DNA of 45,504 bases from JANXUC01 sp043782485 (lineage in GTDB: Bacteria; Acidobacteriota; Terriglobia; Terriglobales; Acidobacteriaceae): NCBI GenBank assembly GCA_043782485.1, contig JAYWAL010000026.1, positions 1 to 45,504 on the forward strand. The letters run 5' to 3'. Numbering within the stretch: the stretch's first letter is position 1; each line of letters starts with the position of its first letter. Both the position numbers and the translations under genes were made by a program. Below, piece after piece: positions 17,740 through 24,636 of this stretch. The notes under the pieces are model-generated. The model did no database searches, was not told the origin of the DNA, and saw only the letters and a list, made by a program, of their open reading frames with translations.

Positions 17740-17774
17740 TCAGAAGGCGCCCTTGCTGGGCGCCTTCTGATTTT
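17740..17774 (+). terminator. Strong intrinsic terminator after the TonB receptor gene
   Basis: A perfect 13-bp stem (TCAGAAGGCGCCC / GGGCGCCTTCTGA) with a 5-base loop is followed by TTTT. It should separate or attenuate transcription between the receptor and the downstream TPR-glycosidase genes, a common way to make much more receptor than enzymes. Confidence 0.88.
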
Positions 17775-17828
17775 GTCCCCAAGCAAAAGCTGCACATTCG
17801 CTGACTGCGGTGCTAGCATACGAACGCT

Positions 17829-19259
17829 GTGACCTTCCGTTGGCAGATCGCTTTGATTCTCGCGTCGCTCCTCGCTGGTGGCTCAAATCTTGCGGCTGAG
17901 ACGCAGCCGCAGAAGGCTAGGGCTGACGCGCAAGTCTTGGATCGGCAGTTCCAGGCGGCGTCCGCTGACTATAATGCCGGTCGTTTCGCCGAGGCTGCCA
18001 CTCAACTCGAGAACCTCCGCCGCAAGGTTCCCGAAAGCTTTGAAGTCCAGGAGCTTCTCGGTCTGGTCTATTCCGCCCAATCCGACGATGTTCAGGCCAC
18101 CCCGCATCTGGAGAAGGCCGTGCGTCTGAAGCCCAACTCCGCTGCGGCGCGTACGAATCTGGCTGCGAATCTTTCGCGGCTCGGCAAGTTCGAGCTTGCC
18201 GAAGCGCAGTTCCAGAAGGCTGTGGAGCTCGATCCCAAAAGTTACGACACCAATCACAATCTGGGAGAGGCGTACGTGCGGGCCGGGCAGCTGGCGAAGG
18301 CGGAGCCTTATCTTGAGGACGCGCAGCGCATTCAGCCGGGCGCTTACGACAATGGATACGATCTTTCGCTGGCGTATTTGTTGACGAACCGTTTGGGCGA
18401 CGCGCGGAAGCTTGTTCGGGATTTGCTCAAGGCGAAAGATACGGCCGAGCTGCACAATCTGCTGGGCGAAGTGGAAGAGAAGGACGGAAACTTTGTCGCC
18501 GCAGCCAACGAATTCCAGGCCGCCGCGCACGCTGACCCGAGCGAGAGTAATTTATTCGATTGGGCGAGCGAACTGCTTCTGCATCGCACGTTGGACCCAG
18601 CGGTGGATGTTTTTCTGCAGGCCACGCAGCGCTATCCCAAATCGGCGCGGCTGGCGATTGGCCTGGGCATGGCGTACTACACGCGCGGCAATTATGACGA
18701 TGCGGTGAAGTCGCTGCTACGCGGTGCGGACCTTAGCCCTTCGGATCCCGGTTGTTATCTTTTTCTTTCCAAGGCTTATAACAGCTCGCCCGGCCAGGCG
18801 GAAGAAGTGATTGCGCGCTTTCGGCGTTTTGCTGAACTGCAACCCTCGAACGCCAAGGCTCATTATTATTTCGCCATGAGTTTGTGGAAAGGGAAGCGGT
18901 CTGAGGATGCCGGGCTGGACTTGAGCCAGATTGAAGGGCTGCTGAAGAAATCGTTGTCGCTGGATCCGAAGTCGGCGGAGGCGCATTTGCAGTTGGGCAA
19001 TCTCTACTCCGACCAAGCGAAATTTACCGAAGCGATTCCGGAATACGAAACGGCGCGTCAGCTGGACGCTGGTTTGGCGGACGTTCGCTATCGGTTGGGA
19101 CAGGCGTATGTTCGCACGGGGAAGAAGGAGTTGGCGCAGGAAGAGTTTGCCGTGTATCAGAAGTTGCGCGAGCAGCATTTGGCGGAATTGGACAAGCAGC
19201 GGGCGGAAATTCGGCAGTTTGTGTATGCGGCGAAGGATGGGGCTGGTAAAGCGGAGTAG
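17829..19259 (+). CDS. Periplasmic TPR protein downstream of the TonB receptor
   Basis: 476 residues from a GTG start; signal peptide IALILASLLAGGSNLAAE, with no lipobox Cys, so probably soluble in the periplasm. About ten TPR motifs cover residues 45-450 (VQELLGLVYSAQSDDVQATPHL, THNLGEAYVRAGQLAKAEPYL, AHLQLGNLYSDQAKFTEAIPEY), ending with a charged helix rich in Glu and Arg. It is a paralogue of the TPR half of the protein at 959-2317. The place right after a SusC-like receptor is where Bacteroidota carry SusD, which is also TPR-based; a similar substrate- or receptor-binding role is an inference. No Shine-Dalgarno of note precedes the GTG. TPR assignment is firm, role is not. Confidence 0.85.
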   Translation: MTFRWQIALILASLLAGGSNLAAETQPQKARADAQVLDRQFQAASADYNAGRFAEAATQLENLRRKVPESFEVQELLGLVYSAQSDDVQATPHLEKAVRLKPNSAAARTNLAANLSRLGKFELAEAQFQKAVELDPKSYDTNHNLGEAYVRAGQLAKAEPYLEDAQRIQPGAYDNGYDLSLAYLLTNRLGDARKLVRDLLKAKDTAELHNLLGEVEEKDGNFVAAANEFQAAAHADPSESNLFDWASELLLHRTLDPAVDVFLQATQRYPKSARLAIGLGMAYYTRGNYDDAVKSLLRGADLSPSDPGCYLFLSKAYNSSPGQAEEVIARFRRFAELQPSNAKAHYYFAMSLWKGKRSEDAGLDLSQIEGLLKKSLSLDPKSAEAHLQLGNLYSDQAKFTEAIPEYETARQLDAGLADVRYRLGQAYVRTGKKELAQEEFAVYQKLREQHLAELDKQRAEIRQFVYAAKDGAGKAE

Positions 19260-19267
19260 TTGCTGGC

Positions 19268-19321
19268 AGCGGCTGAAGCCGCTTGCTGATTGGGCTTGGT
19301 CGGTACGGCTAAAGCCGTACC
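19268..19321. repeat. Two palindromes with GGCTNNAGCC core
   Basis: AGCGGCTGAAGCCGCT (19268-19283) and GGTACGGCTAAAGCCGTACC (19302-19321) are perfect inverted repeats between the TPR gene and the next gene. Neither is followed by a T tract, so they are more like REP elements than terminators. They share their core with 12516-12569. Confidence 0.72.
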
Positions 19322-19349
19322 CTGATACGAAGCCTTGAATTCGGAAGTT

Positions 19350-20516
19350 ATGTCCTTGCACATCTCATCGCCGCGGGCATCAAGCCGGGAACTGGCGGCG
19401 CGGCTCGCCTGCAATCGGCGGGACTTTCTGCGAACCGCGGCCAGTCTTGCTTTGGGCAGCAGCGTGGTGGGGTCGAGCCGATTGCTCCATGCGGCGGCTA
19501 TCCCGAAACGGAAAGTGATTGTGATTACGTTTGGCGGGGGCGCGCGAGACCAGGAAACGTTTGCGCCGGAGGGTCAGGAGAACATTCCTCATCTCATTCG
19601 CGAGTTGATTCCGCGGTCTTCGTTTTTTTCGCAGGTGGTGAATCGCGGAATTCTTGGCCACTACGTCGCCACCGCCAGCCTTGCTACTGGCGTTTATGAA
19701 ACAGTGAACAACTTTGCCTCCCTCCCCCCGGAACATCCCACGGCGTTCGAGTATTTCCGCAAGGACCTGAAGCGGCCCGCCTCGGATGCGTGGGTTGTGG
19801 CACCGAGCAACGGGTTCAACCGCATGGGAGAGAGTAGCCATCGTTCGTACGGCCCAGGATCGGGCGCGCGCGTGATTCTTCCCAAGCATTTGCTGAAAGC
19901 GGCCAATGCCGGGGGACAGGATTATGAACATCTGCTGCGCGACAACTATGAAACGCCGCTCTACGCGCCGCAACTGAGTGGCAATGATTTCGAACTGGAA
20001 CAGCTGGGCATGATGCTGAAGCTTTCCGTGGACGACTTCAAGAGTCACGCGAAAACTCTGTCCAGCCCCGATGAGCTTTCCGTTTACATCGTGCGCCAGC
20101 TCATGCGTGAGCTTGCGCCCAGCTTGCTTTGGATTACCATGCACGATATCGATATTGCGCACGCCGGGGCGTATTCGCTCTATATTGACGGAATTCGGCG
20201 GACGGACCGGTTGTGCGCGGATATCTGGAAAGCGATTGAAACGGAGCCGGAGTATGCGGGCAGGACGACGTTATTTATTTTGCCGGACTTCGGCCGCGAT
20301 GCCGACGACGATGCCGGGGGCAACGGCTTCCAGCACCATCGCACGGGCGACGCGCTTTCCCGCACCACGTGGATGATGGCTCTGGGCGCGGGGGTGCGCG
20401 AAGGCGTCGTGTTCGACCGGCCGATTGATTCCACCGATCTGGTGCCGACGCTGGGGTCCATGCTGGGATTTACGGCCGCGTACTCGCAGGGAAAGCCCAT
20501 TCAGGAGTTGCTCTAG
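19350..20516 (+). CDS. Alkaline-phosphatase/sulfatase-fold exported protein, Tat signal
   Basis: About 388 residues. The twin-arginine signal CNRRDFLRTAASLALGSSVVG implies folded export. The remainder follows the alkaline phosphatase superfamily layout: a first strand VIVITFGGGARDQE, a middle segment GHYVATASLATGVYE like the ATG-Y region of sulfatases, a metal-site-like HDIDIAHAG, then LPDFGRD and NGFQHHRTGD, and a final DLVPTLGSMLG as in sulfatases. Substrate could be a phosphate or sulfate ester; DUF1501-like proteins of this fold are often unassigned. ATG at 19350 was chosen, with a TTG at 19335 as an alternative; neither has a good ribosome-binding site. Only 5 bases separate it from the next gene, so they are co-transcribed. 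Fold fairly sure, activity unknown. Confidence 0.7.
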   Translation: MSLHISSPRASSRELAARLACNRRDFLRTAASLALGSSVVGSSRLLHAAAIPKRKVIVITFGGGARDQETFAPEGQENIPHLIRELIPRSSFFSQVVNRGILGHYVATASLATGVYETVNNFASLPPEHPTAFEYFRKDLKRPASDAWVVAPSNGFNRMGESSHRSYGPGSGARVILPKHLLKAANAGGQDYEHLLRDNYETPLYAPQLSGNDFELEQLGMMLKLSVDDFKSHAKTLSSPDELSVYIVRQLMRELAPSLLWITMHDIDIAHAGAYSLYIDGIRRTDRLCADIWKAIETEPEYAGRTTLFILPDFGRDADDDAGGNGFQHHRTGDALSRTTWMMALGAGVREGVVFDRPIDSTDLVPTLGSMLGFTAAYSQGKPIQELL

Positions 20517-20521
20517 CCTCC

Positions 20522-21727
20522 ATGTTGCCTGCTGACCTCAAACCGGAACTCTTCGCGAGCTACCCGCCAGAAGCTCGCAAGCTGGTTGCCAGCTGCGTGC
20601 CCGCGTTGCAACGGCTGCCGCTGGCGTATGTTCCGAGTTTGCTACGCGAAGTGGTGGAATACGACTTCAAGTTTCCGGCTGAGCAGAAGGCGCTGGAGAA
20701 GGAGCTGGCGAGTTTAAGCTCGCTGTCGCCGGGCGAGGTGAAGGCCTGGTTTCAGAGCTTCGCCGCCATTCAGCTTTCCCCGGAGCTGGAGAATTCCGAT
20801 TGGGTGAATGCTCCGGCGCAGTTTGTCGAAAATCTTTCGGCGCATCTTTGGACAACGCACCAGCTGGATGCCTTCCGCACGGCAGCACTCGACTACGCGG
20901 ACCGCTTACACAGTGTTGTGCTTGCGGAACCGCCGATTGTGCCGCGGCTGGGGATAACGGTGGTAGGTCAGGGGGCGGCCTCGGCGGAGGAGCCTTTGTT
21001 CCGGAAACTGCGTCCGCATGGCGCTTATTTCACGAACATCAAAGCTGACGGCGGCCTGCGAACGTTGCTGCAAGTGGTTACTGACCGGGCTAAGGCGCAT
21101 CCCATTCCTTACGGCCATTGGTATATCGATGGTGGCGACGCCGCGGCAGTGGATTCCGGAGTGACCTGCGTCTCTTACGGCGGTCTCGGAGCGGCGCGCG
21201 CGGCCTTGTCGGAGAAGATTCGTTCAGATATTGAACGTCCCGGCATGGGTCCGGAAGCGCTACGTACTCTGATGGCTCGCCTGCGCCCGGCGGATTTGGG
21301 CTTGACTGAGAAGGGCGACGCGGTGCTGGATCGCTTTCAGGTGAAGCTGCTGACGGAAGGCTCGGGCACGCAAATATTTAGCACGACGTTCGCGCAATGG
21401 GCGGCGCGCGAAGTGCTGAGGCGCGCACAGCCGCATACGCTATTGGTTCGCTACGCTCCTCGGCAACGCCAGAAGCCGATGAACGAAATGCTGGCCGCTG
21501 GCCACGACCCCGCCGAACTTGACGCTGCCGGCTCTCTGGTGGATGCCGACATGGGTGCCTATTACAACTGGCTAAACCTGCAACGGCTGACGGGAGCGGA
21601 GAAGTCCTCATCGGTGGTGTGGTTTGAAGGCCACAACGAGGCGATCGCCATTGGGCCAGCCTTGCCGCGCGGCACAACTTCCAACGCTGTTGCAACTTTA
21701 GATCAACTCTTGAGTTGGGCGGCCTAG
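20522..21727 (+). CDS. Conserved-looking protein of unknown function
   Basis: 401 residues, no signal peptide or membrane segment, so cytoplasmic by default. I do not recognise a family. Visible features are a helical N-terminal ~120 residues rich in Leu and Glu, a stretch VPRLGITVVGQGA like a beta-strand plus glycine loop, PYGHWYIDGGDAA, a long helix with repeated Arg/Ala, and PHTLLVRYAPRQRQKPMNEMLAAGHDPAEL. It starts 5 bases after the phosphatase-fold gene and ends 44 bases before the GH2 gene, which ties it to the glycan operon. A cytoplasmic partner for two Tat-exported enzymes (for example cofactor handling or folding before Tat export) would fit, but this is only inference from context. 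Confidence 0.75.
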   Translation: MLPADLKPELFASYPPEARKLVASCVPALQRLPLAYVPSLLREVVEYDFKFPAEQKALEKELASLSSLSPGEVKAWFQSFAAIQLSPELENSDWVNAPAQFVENLSAHLWTTHQLDAFRTAALDYADRLHSVVLAEPPIVPRLGITVVGQGAASAEEPLFRKLRPHGAYFTNIKADGGLRTLLQVVTDRAKAHPIPYGHWYIDGGDAAAVDSGVTCVSYGGLGAARAALSEKIRSDIERPGMGPEALRTLMARLRPADLGLTEKGDAVLDRFQVKLLTEGSGTQIFSTTFAQWAAREVLRRAQPHTLLVRYAPRQRQKPMNEMLAAGHDPAELDAAGSLVDADMGAYYNWLNLQRLTGAEKSSSVVWFEGHNEAIAIGPALPRGTTSNAVATLDQLLSWAA

Positions 21728-21771
21728 CAAACAACAAGTTTTGTGACATTAATTATTTCGGAACCGAGAGG

Positions 21772-24111
21772 ATGAACCAAGTGGAAACCATCAATCGACG
21801 TAATTTTCTAAAGACCACCGGCACCGTGTTAGCTGGCGCCGCCCTTGTGAACAAAGCCCTGAGCGCGGCTCCGCTTCCGGGCGAATCCGGATTGGAAGGC
21901 CGCTTGACGCTGCCCATCAATCGCAATTGGCGGTTTAGCAAGTCGGTGGCGGAGGGTGGTCATAACCGCGACTTTGATGATTCCAATTTCGAGCGCGTGA
22001 CCGTTCCGCACTCGAACGTGCGCTTGCCCTGGCATAGCTTTGACGAGAAAACGTATGAATTCACGTCGCTGTATCGCCGCCGCTTCAAGGTTCCCGCCGA
22101 GGCCGCCGGTCGGCACGTGTTTGTGGATTTTGAAGGCGTGATGACCGCTTCCACCGTGTGGATCAACGGTACGCGCCTGGGCGAGTACAAAGGCGGCTAC
22201 ACTCCGTTTTCGTTTGACCTTACGCCGCACCTGAATCCCAGCGGCGACAACGTGCTGGCTGTGGATGTGGATTCGAGCGAGCGTCCGGATATTCCTCCGT
22301 TCGGATTTCAGATCGACTACTTGACTTTTGGCGGCATCTACCGCGAGGTGGCGTTGCGGATTGTTCCGGGGACCTTCATCGAGAACATCTTCGCCCATCC
22401 GAAGGATGTTCTTAGCCCACACCCTTCTCTGGATGTCGACTGCTTCCTGCAGCATTTGGAGGCGTCGCGCGAGGCGATGACACTGGAAGTGGAGCTGCGC
22501 GACGGTGACACGGTTGTAGCGAAGGCGACGCAAAGTGTTCCGAAATCTGAAGCTGCCGCGGACCCGGTTGCCCACACCTTGCATCTAGACGGCTTGAACG
22601 GAATCAAGCTCTGGGACTTGAAAAACCCCAACCTTTATACGGTGCACGTCCGGCTGCTGCGCAGCGGAAAGCTGGTGGATGAGAATCATCGCCGCATCGG
22701 CTTCCGAAAGGCTGAGTTTACCGACCATGGGTTTGAGCTGAATGGCAAAGTCATTAAGCTACGCGGGCTGGATCGGCACCAGACATTTCCATTTATGGGC
22801 CAGGCGATGCCGGGGCGCTGCCAGCGCAGCGATGCCAATATCCTGCGGAACAAGTTGAAGTGCAACATCGTGCGTACGTCGCACTATCCGCAGTCGCGGC
22901 ACTTTCTGGATGCGTGTGACGAAATGGGGTTGCTGGTGCTGGAAGAAATTCCCGGCTGGCAGCACATTGGCGACGAGCCCTGGAAACAGATTTCGGTCGA
23001 CAACGTCAGCCGCATGATTCGGCGCGACTGGAACCATCCCAGCATTATCTTGTGGGGCGTGCGTATTAACGAGTCGCTGGATGACCACGACTTCTATACC
23101 AAGACGAACGCGGTGGCCCACAAGCTCGACACCACGCGGCAGACAGGTGGCATTCGCTACTTCCAGGAGTCCGAATTTCTGGAAGATGTATTCACCATGA
23201 ATGACTTCGGGTTTCCGCTGAAGGCTCCGAACCACCCCCGTTATCTGAATACGGAATTCGTGGGTCACACCTATCCGACCAAGACGATCGACCAGGTGGA
23301 GCGCCTTACCGAGCACACCATGCGTCATGCTCGGATTCATGACCAGCTCGCGTCCAACCCGCAATACGCCGGAGGCATTGGCTGGTGCGCTTTCGACTAC
23401 AACACGCATGGTGATTTTGGAACCGGAGACCGGATTTGCTACCACGGGGTAACGGATATGTTCCGTGAGCCGAAGCCAGCAGCTGGGTTTTATAAGTCGC
23501 AGTGCGATCCTGAGGATGAAGTCGTTTTGGAGCCGGCCTTCCACTGGGCGCGGGGGGATGAGTCGATTGGGTTTACCAAGGCTTGGGTGTGTTCCAATTG
23601 CGATCACCTGAAGTTTTATGTTGCCGGAAAGCTGGTGGCGGAGGTCGATCCCAACAAGACGGAGTTTGCTCACCTAAAGTACTCGCCATTCGTGGCCGAC
23701 CTGGGCAAGGTGGTGCGCGAATGGGGCGACTTGCGGATTGACGGTTTTATCAAGGGTAAGCAGGTGATTTCCAAGAGCATGTCGGGACGCGGGATTGATC
23801 AGAAGTTTGCCTTGTTGCCCGACGACACCAAGCTGAACGCTGACGGCGCGGATACCACACGCGTGGTGTTGCGGGCGACCGATGAGTTTGGAGCGATTCG
23901 GCCATTCGCCAATGATGCCATCAAGTTCGAGCTGGAAGGGCCAGCGGAGATCATTGGCGACAATCCATTCGCTTTGATTGGCGGAACCGGGGCGATTTGG
24001 ATTCGCGCCAAGGAGCAGGCGGGAACCGTCACGCTGACCGCGACGCATGCGCAATTGGGCAAGCAGCAGATCACGTTCGAAATCATGGCAGTCGCGCCGG
24101 AGGTGGCGTAG
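21772..24111 (+). CDS. Glycoside hydrolase family 2 protein (beta-galactosidase/glucuronidase type), Tat signal
   Basis: About 779 residues. Twin-arginine signal INRRNFLKTTGTVLAGAAL; jelly-roll sugar-binding domain at about 45-200 (YRRRFKVP, VWINGTRLGEYKGGYTPFSFDLTPHL); immunoglobulin-like domain to about 320; TIM barrel from IKLRGLDRHQTFPFMGQ onward with the family acid/base Glu in RINES (E434) and a likely nucleophile Glu in NTEFVGH (E495); C-terminal beta-sandwich domains ending LGKQQITFEI. It cleaves terminal beta-linked sugar from oligosaccharides in the periplasm. GAGAGG directly abuts ATG 21772, while GTG at 21781 has the better 9-base spacing, so translation may start there. Followed after 2 bases by the GlcG-like gene. 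Exact sugar specificity cannot be read. Confidence 0.9.
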   Translation: MNQVETINRRNFLKTTGTVLAGAALVNKALSAAPLPGESGLEGRLTLPINRNWRFSKSVAEGGHNRDFDDSNFERVTVPHSNVRLPWHSFDEKTYEFTSLYRRRFKVPAEAAGRHVFVDFEGVMTASTVWINGTRLGEYKGGYTPFSFDLTPHLNPSGDNVLAVDVDSSERPDIPPFGFQIDYLTFGGIYREVALRIVPGTFIENIFAHPKDVLSPHPSLDVDCFLQHLEASREAMTLEVELRDGDTVVAKATQSVPKSEAAADPVAHTLHLDGLNGIKLWDLKNPNLYTVHVRLLRSGKLVDENHRRIGFRKAEFTDHGFELNGKVIKLRGLDRHQTFPFMGQAMPGRCQRSDANILRNKLKCNIVRTSHYPQSRHFLDACDEMGLLVLEEIPGWQHIGDEPWKQISVDNVSRMIRRDWNHPSIILWGVRINESLDDHDFYTKTNAVAHKLDTTRQTGGIRYFQESEFLEDVFTMNDFGFPLKAPNHPRYLNTEFVGHTYPTKTIDQVERLTEHTMRHARIHDQLASNPQYAGGIGWCAFDYNTHGDFGTGDRICYHGVTDMFREPKPAAGFYKSQCDPEDEVVLEPAFHWARGDESIGFTKAWVCSNCDHLKFYVAGKLVAEVDPNKTEFAHLKYSPFVADLGKVVREWGDLRIDGFIKGKQVISKSMSGRGIDQKFALLPDDTKLNADGADTTRVVLRATDEFGAIRPFANDAIKFELEGPAEIIGDNPFALIGGTGAIWIRAKEQAGTVTLTATHAQLGKQQITFEIMAVAPEVA

Positions 24112-24113
24112 CG

Positions 24114-24605
24114 ATGCGGGCGCTGAAGAAGCAACACACCCTGTTCCAAGTTGCGATTGCGGCGCTGGTACTCCTAGGGACGGCGTCGGCTGCGGATCTG
24201 CCTAGCAGGAAATACATCAACCTCGCGGCCATCAAGACGATGGTCGCGGCTGCGGAGGCGGAGGCGAAAAAGCTGAACGTGGACGTCACGCTCTGCATTG
24301 TGGATGACAGCGGCAATTTGCTGTTCCTACAAAAGGGCGACACGGCGCCGTTGAACACCATCGAGTTTGTGCAGAAGAAGGCGCGTCATGCGGCGTTGTA
24401 CAAGAGTCCTTCCAAAGATGGCGCGGAGGCGTTGAAGAAGGGAAACATGGAGGTGCTGGCGTTTCCCGATTTTTTCCCTAACCAGGGCGGTCTGCCGATT
24501 CAGGTAGATGGCCAGACCATTGGCGGAATCGCCGCCAGCGGGGCCAAGTCGGAGATTGATGAGGCCATTGCCCAAGCCGCGCTGGACGCGCTTTTCAAGA
24601 AGTAA
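24114..24605 (+). CDS. GlcG/HbpS-like (haem-degrading-type fold) exported protein
   Basis: 163 residues with a signal peptide (VAIAALVLLGTASA) and a GlcG/HbpS domain: AAIKTMVAAAEAEAKKLNVDVTLCIVDDSGNLLFLQK, a KKARHAALYKSPS segment, and the signature GGLPIQVDGQTIGGIAASGA near the C-terminus. Family members bind haem or small cofactors, or act as accessory proteins in small-molecule pathways; no catalytic mechanism is settled. ATG 24114 was chosen because GGAGG stands 10 bases upstream, inside the end of the GH2 gene, implying coupled translation. It sits between two glycosidase genes with tiny gaps, so it belongs to the operon, though its role there is unknown. Confidence 0.85.
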   Translation: MRALKKQHTLFQVAIAALVLLGTASAADLPSRKYINLAAIKTMVAAAEAEAKKLNVDVTLCIVDDSGNLLFLQKGDTAPLNTIEFVQKKARHAALYKSPSKDGAEALKKGNMEVLAFPDFFPNQGGLPIQVDGQTIGGIAASGAKSEIDEAIAQAALDALFKK

Positions 24606-24636
24606 CCGTACCTTAGCCACGGAGAGGAACCACCGG

